Below, one piece after another: positions 43,090 to 54,600 of a stretch of 64,000 bases of DNA. The notes below the pieces were generated by a model. It was given only the letters and a program-made list of their open reading frames with translations, was not told the origin of the DNA and made no database searches. Made by a program: the position numbers and the translations under genes. Numbering within the stretch: the first letter of the stretch is position 1; the number at the start of each line of letters is the position of its first letter. Source of the stretch: Phymorhynchus buccinoides (taxonomy: Eukaryota; Mollusca; Gastropoda; Neogastropoda; Raphitomidae); contig CM065686.1 in NCBI GenBank assembly GCA_017654935.2, forward strand, positions 27,660,591-27,724,590, read 5' to 3'.

Positions 43090-43514
43090 TTTTGACGCTT
43101 TTGTCTGGTGGTGATAAGTAACTATTTACATTTCTTGGGGTGTAGAGAGAGAGAGAGAAATATGAAATACAAAATACGAATGTTTTATTGAGGGTAAAAA
43201 GGATAAGCTACAATAGCTTCTTTACACATTGCCCTCTAACTCACACATTCATACTATGCATCAAGCAAAGAAAATTTGACATAAAACAATCAAGTCAAGA
43301 AAATGGAACAAAAATTGGCACATGAAATAATTCAAAAAGATATCAAAAATGGGAATTAAAGCAAACATGGATAATACTTAACAGTGGTGAACTTGAATTG
43401 GTAGTTTAAATTGAGTACGAAAAAAGGGAAACAATTTTGAGACAATGACAATTTTTCAGAATAAAACCACTTTTAAGGAAGAACAAAAAAAACCCATTAT
43501 AAGATAAGATGGGA

Positions 43515-43550
<36 letters not shown>

Positions 43551-43618
43551 ACGAGAGATTTATAAGAATCTAGGCATAAGCTGATGGCATTGGTAACGTT
43601 TGTAGTAAAACTCATTAA
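43090..43618 (-). other. 3' untranslated region of the second LINE, mirrored
   Basis: AT-rich; TTTATT near 43183 on + is the inverse polyadenylation signal. GA microsatellite at about 43520-43549. No coding. Confidence 0.5.
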
Positions 43619-44250
43619 TTATTGATAAACAAGATTGTCCATTAGGAACTTGTGATAAGATTTTCGAAAGGAAGATACGCTAGTTTTATTTTTTAGATTA
43701 TCAGGGAGGTCGTTCCACAATTTACCACCTGAGAATGTAAGGGATGATTTATATAGATCTGTTCTGGGGCGGGGCATTGTTGATTTGGTTTTGCTTCGAA
43801 TTGTATGGACTTTAAATTTAGTAATAAAATATTTTGGTGCTAACTTATTTATGATCTTGTACATAAGGGTACCTTTGTTTAGTAGGAATTTCAAATCAAA
43901 TGGTAGAATGTTAAGTTCTTTATAGTCATTGGTTTCTAGGGATGACGATTTAAGGAGTATGAGTTTAATAGAGCGTTTATATAATCTTTCAAAATGTTTG
44001 AGTGTGTTTTTACTAGCTGAATCCCAACATGTTGATGCATAATCAATATCAGGTTGGATATAGGCATGGAAAAAAAGTCTACGAGTATGTTGATCTAAAA
44101 AGTGTTTAATTCTATTGAGCTGAAATACTTTTTTTGAAATTTTCAAAAAAAATCAGAATGTCCATGTGTTTTGACCAGGATAAGTTGTTGTCAATGTATA
44201 TGCCGAGTAATTTGAGTGAAGTAAACTTCTTCAAGTTCAAGTTCAAGTAT
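43619..44250 (-). pseudogene. Second LINE, mirrored copy with frameshift
   Basis: It carries the same protein blocks as 37676-38283. An indel near 44145 in an A/T run splits LLGIYIDNNLSWSKHMD from the rest, and substitutions such as HVERL to HFERL occur. It shows how the two locus copies have diverged. Confidence 0.72.
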
Positions 44251-44599
44251 ACTTTAATATCTCCAAAAGATAAATTCAGGTTAGGTGCAACAACATGACA
44301 GAGATACAACATAATTGAAAGAACATTAATCAAACATGTGAAACAAAATTATACCAATCAAATCATTATTAAAATCCATTACATGAACTTAGCAATGTGC
44401 ACATTTAAAACAGAGTAACCATTATTAACTTATAACAGTCAATCAAATAACATTAGGAATACTTCTCGTCATCAACAATCAATACACACACATCAATACA
44501 GATGATAATAGTATCTCTACACATTAACATTTAACAATTACTGCAGTCAGCTAGCTGTTTCAATCAGAACAAGATAGAATAAGGACTGAGAGAGAGAGA

Positions 44600-44639
<40 letters not shown>

Positions 44640-44643
44640 TGAA

Positions 44644-44863
44644 TCATGAATTTAAGAGATGGATAGAACGTGGTAGGAAAGTTTTTTGTGCCCGTGATTT
44701 TAGTTTGAAAGTTCGATACCTGCGTCCTGATGGCAAAAGTTCATAATGGTGGGCAAGAACATGACACTCATCAGTCGCTATCTGCTTGGCCTTTCGCACC
44801 ACTCGCTCAGCATACAACACTTCCAGACTCTTTTGCCTTTCACTCACAACCTTGCTGCACACA
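44644..44863 (-). pseudogene. Split CR1/Jockey-like LINE C-terminus, mirrored copy
   Basis: Same protein as 37048-37264 (ELLPSGRRYRTFKLKSRAQK; stop at 44644). DIRS-E begins next to it at 44861. The upstream half of this LINE, which should follow the DIRS-E 3' end, is absent from this copy because of the deletion. Confidence 0.7.
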
Positions 44864-44886
44864 ATCTATTCTATCATGTTACCGTT

Positions 44887-46534
44887 TGTGACGAGGTAAT
44901 GGGTTAAAAGGCTAAGTCCCTAGGGAAGACTTTAGAAAATTTGCCTTTAGCCCACTTCTCTAGGGTATGGGAGATGAGCAACTTTCCCGGCCCCTTTTCA
45001 TCTAATAAATTTATATTTGTGCCCGGGTTCTGGCTCGTATGGTTGTAAGAAATACAAGTGGTTGAATTGCTCTAAATGGCAGACAGAGAGAAGTAGGGTT
45101 TTACATGAAATTACAAGACTCCCACTCTCATCAGTCTGACCAAAGGGTTCAGGATTATTTGACACTTGTATTTTATTTACTCCCAAAATCTGCATAAGAT
45201 TATGCAACAATAATAATAAAGCAGCTCAATGGCGCCAAAACAAAATATGGATAAAAAACAATGAAATCCGAAAGGATTCACAAGACTTTTGTCTTTCTAT
45301 AAGGTTCGCCCCATGCCGGAAGGGTTACTAATTATCTTCGGTGTCCGTAGGAAAGTTCAAATGATTGGCGCAGTCAGGTGGACTTAGCTGTTTCAAGTTC
45401 TGGGCTTGCTCGTCAGGTGAGAGTAGCTCCCAGTCGTTCCGGTTACGGCTTCGCGGGATGGCACGGTTCAGGCGTGGTCTCCTCGCGGATTCTGGGTGCG
45501 GGTCGTCTTGGCGGCGATCCCGTCTTGGTGCTTGGTGGAGTCCGGGATGATCTTCCGGCCCACGATGCCCTGCTGATAATCACAGGAGAAGGTGGATGTA
45601 GATCTCTATGGCTTAGAGACAAGGGGCTTCAGTCGGCAGGGAATTAGTGAATCCCAACCGGCTAGAAGGCTTCCCTTGTACAATAGCACTATTTAATAAA
45701 TAAACTGAATTTCAGTTAACAAACTGAGATCAGAAAAACATAAAAGGTGATCAATCCAACATCACTCTCCATCCAACACCTGGAAAGGAATGGTATCATA
45801 AAGTGCAAGATTGCGGCCCATAGGTTTCCTACTAAAAATAGACAAAAGGGTTAGTAGGCATAAACTCCGGTTCTGGTACCAAAGTTAAAGTCAAAAACAC
45901 ACACACAATAATCAGTGCACATAAATAGAATAGAATGTTTACCACTTCTTTTCTATAGCATATCTATCTACTCCTTATTCATCATTGAACATAGGATCTA
46001 GATCAAAACTAGAGTCAAACAAACAACCAGTCTCAATCACCAGTCATCAATAAGACTTACTAGGTGGGCTATTCTGGCTGGGAGAGGTGTTGCTCTAGTC
46101 AGTTTCAGCGTCTTGTGTGAAAAACTTTTTCTCACTACGCCAATTATAGCCTTCACTTTCAAACAATGAAAGCCTGCTATTGGTGTATTACAGTCCACAC
46201 GTCACAAGATGCTGTTCTAAATGTACCGAACAATCACGCGCCTATTACATCCTTATCACGTGCCGACATTCAAAATCCTTCTCGTGTTCGGAACGGCAAA
46301 ACCATCTTCAAAGGGAGATAACCGTGGTTGTCACTTTCTTGTGATGGGTAGATAGATCTTGCTTCAAAGAGATAATTGCCTTATTCGGCGTTCTTTAGAT
46401 GGTGGGTGGCAATTAACGTGGCGGCCGGACAGAGAAATGAAAAGGAGAGAGGGTGGGGGGTGGGGAGGGGAGAAAGGGGGGGGGGTGTAGATAAGAAATA
46501 AAGAAAGCGGGTCGCGCGGGACACTTACGTCACA
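44887..46534 (-). repeat. 3' LTR, R1 copy
   Basis: Bounded by TGTGACGTAAG (minus, at 46534) and its TCACA end at 44887. It contains AATAAA on minus near 45173-45178 and TATAATT near 46143-46149 as polyadenylation and promoter candidates. Poly-G tracts at about 46452-46487. Confidence 0.9.
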
Positions 46535-46618
46535 GAGGCCCCCCGAAGAAAAGATTCTGGTACCGGAATCTTCCTGTGGAACGCCGACTCCACTTTCGAC
46601 TTGGGTAACAGGGACAAA

Positions 46619-48817
46619 TTAGTGGGGAGACTGGGTCGGCTGGAATGGTGGAACATCTGGTCGCAACACAGAGTTCAAAGGAGCAGGTGGGTTGGAAATC
46701 AGTGGAATGGATTCCGACTGAGGTTGTTGCGGCAATCCTGTGTTGAGTTGTCCCAAGGTTGATTGCAGAATAGCAAACACCTCTTGCCTGAGTTTCCCCT
46801 TTAGCCTGGATTCATCATTGCTGATGATGTGGTTTGGTAGGCCGATTCGGGCGAAAATGGCTTTGAGTGCCGCGGCTATCTGGCTAGCATCAAGTGAGGA
46901 GATTGGGGCGGCATCGCACCTCATGGTACATATGTCGACCACGGTGACTATGTACCGGAATTTCTTCTTCCGTTGAGGTAGAGGCCCGACCAAGTCGACT
47001 GCCACTCGCTGAAAGGGAGGGGTAGGTGACGGCTGTATGTGCGGCGGCCTGTCCCGATAGTACCTTCGGTGGGTGTTTGCGGGTACAGTGCTGCCTTTCA
47101 CCTGAGGTACCTGTGGCGAGTGGTCTTGGGTCGTTAGGCGGACATTCCTTGGGAAGGATTTTCCAAGTTGTGGCGGACTTGGGGACTTGGGACAATCTGG
47201 ATTGGCTCGCGCGGCAATTTGGTTTGCCGCGTTGAGAGGTTTCTTCCCTGCTGAGGGAGATTTGCTCTTTGGGAAGGAGGGAGGGAGTTGGTTTGTGGAT
47301 TGGGGAGAAGGGAATCCTGCTGAAACTAGGGCAGGTTGAGAGGGGTGCCCTAAAAACACATACTGTGATCCCAGTATGAGGTCATAGACAGGACTGTCCA
47401 TGAGCACTGCCTTGATGGGTCCCTTAACATATCTGGTGTCGACATTGATTATGGCGACTGGCAAAGTGGAAGGGGGGATTGCAGCATCAGGGCCCTGCAG
47501 AGAGATGAAGTCTCCCGTGTATGCTGACGCGGGGACTAGGGATCCGCAGACAATGGCGTCGCATGACAGTCCAGTGTCATAGAGACACTGAACAGGGATG
47601 TTGTTGACAGTCGCCTGTCCAACGACTGACGGTGTGCCTGGACACTGGATTGGGGAGGGGTTTGTGCAATTCTGCGAAGTCGAGACGACTTGCATAGTTG
47701 CAACATTTTGCCGCTTGTAAGCAAGTTTCCTGCAGTCATCCCGATTGTGGGTGTTCGACTTGCAGTATGAGCAGAATAAGGGTTGTCCCAGTGGTTGTCG
47801 TTCATGGGTAGAACTGTTTGACCCACTGTTGGAGTTGGGGTTACCACTGCTCTGCTGTGAACCAGTGGACCCAACTACTTGCAGTTTTGGCCTTTTAGGG
47901 GCGCTAGGTTCATCATGGGCTAGAGTGTACCGGTCACTTAGCTGGATGAGGTCAGCCAGAGTTGTGGCACCTTGTTCGGCAGTAAAGGTGCGTAACTCTG
48001 GGGACATGGTTTCGCGCAGTTGCTCGCCAACCATCAGTTCCCGGAGATCCTCATAGGACTCTGTTTTGGCAGAAAGGGACACCCATTTGGTCAGATAGTT
48101 CCCCAGTCTATCTGAAAATTGGGCATAGGACTCTCCCCTACCTTTTCTGGTTGACCGGAACTTTTTCCGGTAGGCGTCCGCTGTCAACTCGTATCTGTTG
48201 AGCAGGGCTTCTTTCAAAGCTGGGTAGTCAGTAATTTGGCTTGACGGAAGTTTACTGTATACCTCATAAGCCACACCCCTGAGACTTTGGGCAAGCTTGA
48301 GGTTGAACTTTTCCGGAGCAAGCTCAAATTCCTGGGCCAGTCTTTCAAATCTATCGAGGAATGCATCGATAGACTCGGTTGCCTCATTGAATGCCTCCAA
48401 TGTGAAGGTCATGGCTGAGGTATGAATGGGAGGGGGAAAATTTTGAGGGGCAGCAGTCTCAGAGTCTGCTGAGTTTTCAAGCTGCTTCATAGCTAGCTCA
48501 TGGTCTCGCGCTTTTTCTCGCTCAGTGGCCTCAAGTTCGAGTTCTTTATTTTTGGCATCCTGCACTAGTTGCCTCTGCCTTAACTCATGAGTACGGATTT
48601 GCTCTTGCTCTGCTCTCTGTTTGTCTTTCTCAGCGTCCTCGCGAGCTTTATCAGCCTCTTGAGCCTCATGAGCTCTCTGTTTGTCTTTCTCAGCCACCTC
48701 GCGAGCTTTCTCTTTGTCATATTCAGATATGACAAAATTGGCTAACTCTTGGCCTGACATTCCTAGAGATTCTCCCCATTCTTTAAGTTCCCTCCTAAGT
48801 TTAACAATCTCAGCCAT
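46619..48817 (-). CDS. Gag-protease-integrase polyprotein, R1 copy, 732 codons
   Basis: One open frame from ATG 48817. Residues 1-125 form a charged coiled coil with EKDKQRA repeats. About 135-300 is a capsid-like region (SIDAFLDRFERLAQEFEL, ALLNRYELTADAYRKKFRS, YAQFSDRLGNYLTKWV) resembling the Gypsy capsid fold from which SCAN domains derive. A CCHC knuckle CSYCKSNTHNRDDC is near 349. The aspartic protease has CLYDTGLSCDAIV near 413 and YDLILGSQYV near 475. A partial integrase core (VAVDLVGPLPQRKKKFRYIV) runs from about 605 but ends at ISNDESR without a clear catalytic Glu. No RT or RNase H. This is an endogenous retrotransposon, no infectious agent. Confidence 0.85.
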   Translation of the reverse strand: MAEIVKLRRELKEWGESLGMSGQELANFVISEYDKEKAREVAEKDKQRAHEAQEADKAREDAEKDKQRAEQEQIRTHELRQRQLVQDAKNKELELEATEREKARDHELAMKQLENSADSETAAPQNFPPPIHTSAMTFTLEAFNEATESIDAFLDRFERLAQEFELAPEKFNLKLAQSLRGVAYEVYSKLPSSQITDYPALKEALLNRYELTADAYRKKFRSTRKGRGESYAQFSDRLGNYLTKWVSLSAKTESYEDLRELMVGEQLRETMSPELRTFTAEQGATTLADLIQLSDRYTLAHDEPSAPKRPKLQVVGSTGSQQSSGNPNSNSGSNSSTHERQPLGQPLFCSYCKSNTHNRDDCRKLAYKRQNVATMQVVSTSQNCTNPSPIQCPGTPSVVGQATVNNIPVQCLYDTGLSCDAIVCGSLVPASAYTGDFISLQGPDAAIPPSTLPVAIINVDTRYVKGPIKAVLMDSPVYDLILGSQYVFLGHPSQPALVSAGFPSPQSTNQLPPSFPKSKSPSAGKKPLNAANQIAARANPDCPKSPSPPQLGKSFPRNVRLTTQDHSPQVPQVKGSTVPANTHRRYYRDRPPHIQPSPTPPFQRVAVDLVGPLPQRKKKFRYIVTVVDICTMRCDAAPISSLDASQIAAALKAIFARIGLPNHIISNDESRLKGKLRQEVFAILQSTLGQLNTGLPQQPQSESIPLISNPPAPLNSVLRPDVPPFQPTQSPH

Positions 48818-49063
48818 GGTTGTAAATACAACTATTCAAAATAAAAACAAAGCTGCTGAGTTGAATGTATCAAACAACACTTAACTATTTCAGCATAAAC
48901 AGAAATAGCATGCACATCAAAATAAAGTCATAAATAGCATTCAAACAAATCAAATCAAAACACAGTGAACCAAATCACAATAACTTTCCCAGTGGACACA
49001 AGATCAGTTTTGAAAAGGAACTACCGTTTGAATTGAAATTTGTTAGACTTTATGAAAAAAAAT

Positions 49064-49083
49064 ATCCCGGACGCGAGCCCCCA
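49064..49083 (-). promoter_or_regulatory. Primer binding site, R1 copy
   Basis: Six bases inside the 5' LTR edge, minus strand, reads TGGGGGCTCGCGTCCGGGAT. It resembles the proline-tRNA type site but has an extra CG in the middle. Confidence 0.65.
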
Positions 49084-49089
49084 ATTAGA

Positions 49090-50745
49090 TGTGACGAGGT
49101 AATGGGTTAAAAGGCTAAGTCCCTAGGGAAGACTTTAGAAAATTTGCCTTTAGCCCACTTCTCTAGGGTATGGGAGATGAGCAACTTTCCCGGCCCCTTT
49201 TCATCTAATAAATTTATATTTGTGCCCGGGTTCTGGCTCGTATGATTGTAAGAAATACAAGTGGTTGATTTGCTCTAAATGGCAGACAGAGAGAAGTAGG
49301 GTTTTACATGAAATTACAAGACTCCCACTCTCATCAGTCTGACCAAAGGGTTCAGGATTATTTGACACTTGTATTTTATTTACTCCCAAAATCTGCATAA
49401 GATTATGCAACAATAATAATAAAGCAGCTCAATGGCGCCAAAACAAAATATGGATAAAAAAACAATGAAATCCGAAAGGTTTCACAAGACTTTTGTCTTT
49501 CTATAAGGTTCGCCCCATGCCGGAAGGGTTACTAATTATCTTCGGTGTCCGTAGGAAAGTTCAAATGATTGGCGCAGTCAGGTGGACTTAGCTGTTTCAA
49601 GTTCTGGGCTTGCTCGTCAGGTGAGAGTAGCTCCCAGTCGTTCCGATTACGGCTTCGCGGGATGGCACGGTTCAGGCGTGGTCTCCTCGCGGATTCTGGG
49701 TGCGGGTCGTCTTGGCGGCGTTCCCGTCTTGGTGCTTGGTGGAGTCCGGGATGATCTTCCGGCCCACGATGCCCTGCTGATAATCACAGGAGAAGGTGGA
49801 TGTAGATCTCTATGGCTTAGAGACAAGGGGCTTCAGTCGGCAGGGCATTAGTGAATCCCAACCGGCTAGAAGGCTTCCCTTGTACAATAGCACTATTTAA
49901 TAAATAAACTGAATTTCAGTTAACAAACTGAGATCAGAAAAACATAAAAGGTGATCAATCCATCATCACTCCCCATCCAACACCTGGAAAGGAAGGGTAT
50001 CATAAAGTGCAAGATTGCGGCCCATAGGTTTCCTACTAAAAATAGACAAATGGGTTAGTAGGCATAAACTCCGGTTCTGGTACCAAAAGTGTTAAAGTCA
50101 AAAACACACACACACAAATAATCAGTGCACATAAATAGAATAGAATGTTTACCACTTCTTTTCTATAGCATATCTATCTACTCCTTATTCATCATTGAAC
50201 ATAGGATCTAGATCAAAACTAGAGTCAAACAAACAACCAGTCTCAATCACCAGTCATCAATAAGACTTACTAGGTGGGCTATTCTGGCTGGGAGAGGTGT
50301 TGCTCTAGTCAGTTTCAGCGTCTTGTGTGAAAAACTTTTTCTCACTACGCCAATTATAGCCTTCACTTTCAAACAATGAAAGCCTGCTATTGGTGTATTA
50401 CAGTCCACACGTCACAAGATGCTGTTCTAAATGTACCGAACAATCACGCGCCTATTACATCCTTATCACGTGCCGACATTCAAAATCCTTCTCGTGTTCG
50501 GAACGGCAAAACCATCTTCAAAGGGAGATAACCGTGGTTGTCACTTTCTTGTGATGGGTAGATAGATCTTGCTTCAAAGAGATAATTGCCTTATTCGGCG
50601 TTCTTTAGATGGTGGGTGGCAATTAACGTGGCGGCCGGACAGAGAAATGAAAAGGAGAGAGGGTGGGGGGTGGGGAGGGGAGAAAGGGGGGGGGGGTGTA
50701 GATAAGAAATAAAGAAAGCGGGTCGCGCGGGACACTTATGTCACA
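49090..50745 (-). repeat. 5' LTR, R1 copy
   Basis: Nearly the same as 44887-46534. It differs by the ACATAAG start, a few substitutions and homopolymer lengths. Low LTR-LTR difference indicates a fairly recent insertion. Confidence 0.9.
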
Positions 50746-51160
50746 CCGTTTCACTACGAACTGAGTTTACTCTTCCAACTTGGGGCAATTGCCAAATTAC
50801 CAAAATACCATAGTCTAAAAAAGACTATAAATTTCTTCCCTTGGCACAGATGCTGTGCGTTTAGCCACCGGAAGTCCCATATGTAGCCACTTCCGTGGAG
50901 GCTATTTCAACTCAGAATAAATTTTCCAACTTTTGGGGCGCCATCTTTTTCTTCCCTCTCTGTTTTTTATTGCTTTAAACTTTGGATTTCTTTGCCATCC
51001 CGCCTTTATCTGTGTTCCCATACCCCATTGGGGTGCAGGTTTGGTTGGCTAGTGTTTTAGAAGTAATATTTGATTTGTTTCTTGTGTATTTGGTGATATA
51101 TTGATTTTTGAAATTGTGTGAACTGGTCGTTCGGTCGTTGCCCCTGACACTAGTGACAGC
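50746..51160 (+). promoter_or_regulatory. DIRS-E 5' terminal repeat and leader, R1 copy
   Basis: Mirror of 34948-35361, with the ATAGTCT/AGACTAT stem and TATAAATTT near 50809-50834 and GGCGCCATCTT at 50937-50947 on plus. Confidence 0.65.
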
Positions 51161-51606
51161 ATGTCTTCTGTCGACCCGGTTCTCACGACTAAGTCTGGTG
51201 TTTCTTCTGACCCTCTCAATCCCAAACGGGATGAGAAGGGCAAGTTCCTTCCTGCTAGTTCTTCTTCTAGTCGTTCGTCTAGTCAGAAAGAGGCTAAGCA
51301 CAGGTCGTCTAGTTCTAAGAAAAGCGGTTCATCCCCCTCTCCTGCGGCTCTTCCTTCTCCTAGTGTTTCTCAGGAGCAGGTCATTACGGTAGTGGATTCT
51401 AGCTCTCTTGTTGACGAGATGATAGCGGGTTTCAAAAGCAAGGGCATGGTTTTGGTCCCCTCCTCTTCTCTGTCCGCTCTTTTAGTCGAACCAGGGCCCA
51501 CCTCGAAAATGACTGGACAAACTGAACGATCTACACAGGGACCTCTCACGGACGAAGCGGGTTACCCAGTTGACCCTTCTTGCATGGACACTTTCTCTGA
51601 GCATTC
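51161..51606 (+). pseudogene. DIRS-E ORF1 N-terminal part, R1 copy
   Basis: MSSVDPVLTTKSGVSSDP to DTFSEHSQ equals the first 149 residues of the intact ORF1. It then reads across the deletion into LINE sequence and stops at 51799. A chimeric open frame of 212 codons results, without expected function. Confidence 0.8.
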
Positions 51607-51845
51607 CCAACGGATGCCTGAGATGCGTCAGTCTCTTTTCCTGCCTGGCGTAGGTGGTCCATGTATTGCTGGAGTAAAGAAGAGTACTCAGCACGCAGGT
51701 GGAATAGACCTTGATCTTTGTGCTTTCAGGCAATGTGAGGGATGCGTGGCAAGGGTTGAAAGTTCTGACTGGGGAAACAAAGAGTGCCAAAAGTGCTAAC
51801 ATTATGTCACCAGATGAACAGTACACTTTCTCCAATGAACTGTCT
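51607..51845. pseudogene. LINE fragment at the deletion join, R1 copy
   Basis: Inverse of 25490-25730: LINE C-terminal piece (KVYSTCVLSTLLYSS on minus) followed by the opposed VRDAWQGLKVLTG piece on plus. The part beyond 25730 in the left copy is missing. It proves that this join formed by deletion in a locus already carrying the twin-primed LINE. Confidence 0.8.
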
Positions 51846-54536
51846 TGTTCCTTCATTCTCTCACCTGTTTGTTGGGAAAATCACCCACGGGGTATCCAGC
51901 GGATTTCCAGTTGTATGAAGAGATTGAAGCTACTTCGGTAGGATCTCTCATTTCTCTCCTGGGAGAATCTCTCTCTAGCCTGACTGACACTGTCTCACAT
52001 CTCAGGCTTCAGATCGCAGCGCTCCGTAGGGACTCAGTCTTGAATCGGTCTTCGTGTAGATTGTCCTCAGTGGAGAAAGAGAAGCTCCGTTCTCTCCCTC
52101 TCCCTCGGGTGGGACTCTTTGGCAGATCTTTTCTGTATATATCCATTGACTCAGCGTCTAAGCGGAAAGCGGAGTCAACTCAAGACGCCATGTACAAGGC
52201 TGTTGCCAAACGTTTTCGTGCAGAGGCCATGCCCTCTTCTCAGTGCTCAGGTCACCAGCCTTTGTCCCAGCCTTTTCGCCACCATCAGTCTCAACGCGGT
52301 GGCTCTCCAAGGCTCAGGCCTACTCGTCTCGTGGCTCGCTTCCTTTCAGAGGAAGGTCTTCCTTTCGGGGTGGACGACCTAACAGGTCGTTCAAACCGAA
52401 ACAGCAGCTTTTTCGGTAGAGCCCGTATCTCCCAAAGTCGATCCAGCCGTTCAACCTTCCAGCGTGGGAGCTCTGGGCTACTCCTTTCCTGCCTGGCAGG
52501 AGTTAGTCGAGAACGGTTGGATACTTCGGGTGGTGCGGGCGGATTTTCGGTTTCTGTTCCTGCAGGAACCTCCCCTGTCCCAAGATCCCATTTCCTTCCC
52601 CGCTCCGGTGGATCCGGAAAGGTTCAGGATTCTTCAAGAAGAAGTCGATTCTTTGCTCGTCAAAGGAGTGGTAGTTCAAGTCGAAAACCCGGGCCCGGGT
52701 TTTTACTCCCGGCTTTTTACTGTCCCAAAAAAGTCGGGAGGGTTTCTCGGCCAGTGCTAGACTTGTCACCACTCAACAAGTTAATTCGCCCAGTGAAGTT
52801 CAAAATGGAAACAGCGTTTTCCATCCGGCAGACTATCCAAGTCAACGATTGGGCTACCTCAATAGATTTGAGAGACGCCTATTTTCATATTCTCATCCAT
52901 CCCTCAAGGAGACACTTCCTCCGCTTCGTCTGGAATGGGAAGGTTCTTCAGTTCACGGCTCTCCCCTTCGGCCTATCCTTGGCCCCATGGATATTCTCCA
53001 AAGTGACCAGGCAGTTTGCGGTCATCGCTCGGGAAAGAGGTATACGTCAAAGTTTACCTCGATGACTGGTTTGAACTCGAGTTAGACAGGTTGTCTCAGT
53101 CACACTCAGGAATTGAATTTTCTGGCCACGAAACTCGGCTTCCAGGTGAACGACAAAAAGTCAGACCTGACTCCCAAGCAGAGATTCACCTACTTGGGGA
53201 TGGTCTTCGACACTGTGAGTTTCCAAGTGTCTCCCACTCAGGAGCGTGTTCTTTCGTTGACTCGGACGTTGAACGCTCTTCTCCTTTCTCAGTCCATAAC
53301 TCTTCGTCAAGGTCTCAGAGTCTTAGGTCTCATGGAGTCTATGGCAGACCTTCTCCCTCTGTGGAGGTTGCACAAAAGACCTCTCTAGAGGCAAATTTCC
53401 GCCCTTTTCCCGGACATGTCACGACTAGAAGACTCAGTGCCTCTCGGGACTTGGTTCCTCCAATTCCACACAGTGGTTGGATCCGGAGTGGATTGGCAGT
53501 TCTGTGCCAATTCGCCTCCTGTGCGACCAGCTCTTCTTGTTCACGGATGCCTCTCTTTCGAGCTGGGGAGCCCATCTGGGGGGAAAAGATTTCCGGTCTC
53601 TGGTCTCAAGACTTCCAAGGTCTGCACATCAACCTCTTGGAAATGGAGGCAGTGCGTCTGGCTCTCATCCACTTCGCTCCCCTTCTGGTCGGGAAATGGG
53701 TGACTGTGTCGGGAGACAACACGACTTGTCTTTCGCACCTGCGTCGTCAAGGGGGAACGAGGTCCATCCCGTTGTCTCTAGCAGCAGAGTCTATCCTCTT
53801 GTGGGCTCACAAGCAGGATATTGTGATCACTATAGAGTTTGTCCCCGGCAAACTAAATGTCATAGTCGATCAGTTGAGCTGGTCGTCCCAGGTCATTCCA
53901 ACAGAATGGACCATTGCTCACCAGGCCCTCCTGTCTGGAAAGAGTGGGGCAAGCCGTGGCTGGACCTTTTTGCCACGAGGTACAGTGCTTGGCTGCCACT
54001 GTATGTGTCGCCCATTCGGGACAAGGATGCCTTTGCCCGGAATGCCTTCACGGTCCCTTGGACAAACATGTTTGCGTACGCCTTCCCTCCAACACCCCTG
54101 ATCCCAAGGGTGTTGGAGAAGTTCTCTCGGGAGTCCCTTCAACTCATTTTGGTCACTCCCTATTGGCCATCGAGTCCATGGTTGCCAGAGGGCTGCCCCG
54201 CTGCATCTGCACCTGTCTCCAAGGACACTCGTGCAGCCAAGGACAAACGTCGGCCATCCAAATCCAGCGGTCCTCAATCTGACCGCCTGGTTACTATAAG
54301 TATGGGCCTGAAGAAACAAGGTTTCTCCATAAGAGCAGTTGAACTCCTCTCTTCTAGACGCAAGAGCACTAATTCTTTGTACAGTTTACGTTGGCGCATC
54401 TGGTTTTTGTTTTGTTAGGGAAAGAAGATAGACCCTCTTCATCCCTCTTCGGTTCAATTTGTTGAATTTTTGTCACACTTATTTTTTTTATAAAGACCTG
54501 ACGGCGCAGACACTGGCTGGCTGGCTACAAATAGCT
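51845..54536 (+). mobile_element. DIRS-D1 segment, R1 copy (ORF1 C-term, pol, recombinase N-term)
   Basis: Inverse of 22795-25490. In order: ORF1 C-terminus 51845-52450; RT 52464-53388 with SIDLRDAYFHI and VYLDDWFELE; RNase H about 53477-53900 with LFTDASLSSWG and VSGDNTT; methyltransferase-like domain 53914-54200; recombinase start to about 54480. It has the same frameshifts as D1. It stops at the P3 axis before the recombinase catalytic half, so the element is dead. It shares derived bases with the R2 copy against D1. Confidence 0.85.
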
Positions 54537-54600
54537 GCTACTAATAGCAGCTTTGTAGCCAGCCAGCCAGTGTCTGCGCCGTCAGGTCTTTATAAAAAAA
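54482..54600. repeat. P3 centre: near-spacerless fold-back
   Basis: CTGGCTGGCTACAAATAGCTGCT is followed by ACTAAT and AGCAGCTTTGTAGCCAGCCA. The left flank carries two extra bases (AT) next to the stem. In D1 (22790-22815) the same place reads GGTGCTACTAATAGCAGC, so the fold-back formed at or beside this short AGCAGCT element. Confidence 0.85.

Larger units (their letters stand above)
44887..50745 (-). mobile_element. Full-length Gypsy-type LTR element, gag-pro-int only, R1 copy
   Basis: LTRs 44887-46534 (1,648 bp) and 49090-50745 (1,656 bp) flank a 2.55-kb interior. Both edges are TG...CA, with 5-bp duplications CCGTT at 44882-44886 and 50746-50750. Each LTR is more than half as long as the interior, and RT and RNase H are absent, so this copy is defective. 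The 5' LTR starts TGTGACATAAG and the 3' LTR TGTGACGTAAG, the same difference as in the R2 copy. Confidence 0.92.
34502..51606. repeat. Inverted repeat P2 across the N gap
   Basis: 34502-40652 matches the inverse of 41425-51606, with three structural differences: the gap itself, a DIRS fragment at 41153, and a solo LTR on the left against a full element on the right. Past a deletion the match continues (left 22795-25730 to right 51607-54536). LINE segments differ by roughly 1-2% and one frameshift. The axis is near 40954. Confidence 0.88.
44861..51606 (+). mobile_element. DIRS-E 5' end, R1 copy, with full LTR element inserted
   Basis: The outer edge ACAATCTATTCTATCATG is at 44861-44878. The LTR element occupies 44887-50745, and the terminal repeat resumes at 50746 (CCGTTTCACTACGAACTGAG). 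ORF1 begins at 51161 and is cut at the microhomology CCAA 51607-51610, where LINE and D1 sequence take over. Only about 890 bp of DIRS-E remain. Confidence 0.85.

Noticed and set aside
44887..50745. Endogenous retrovirus with envelope
   Set aside because: There is no envelope, RT or RNase H coding; it is a defective LTR retrotransposon.
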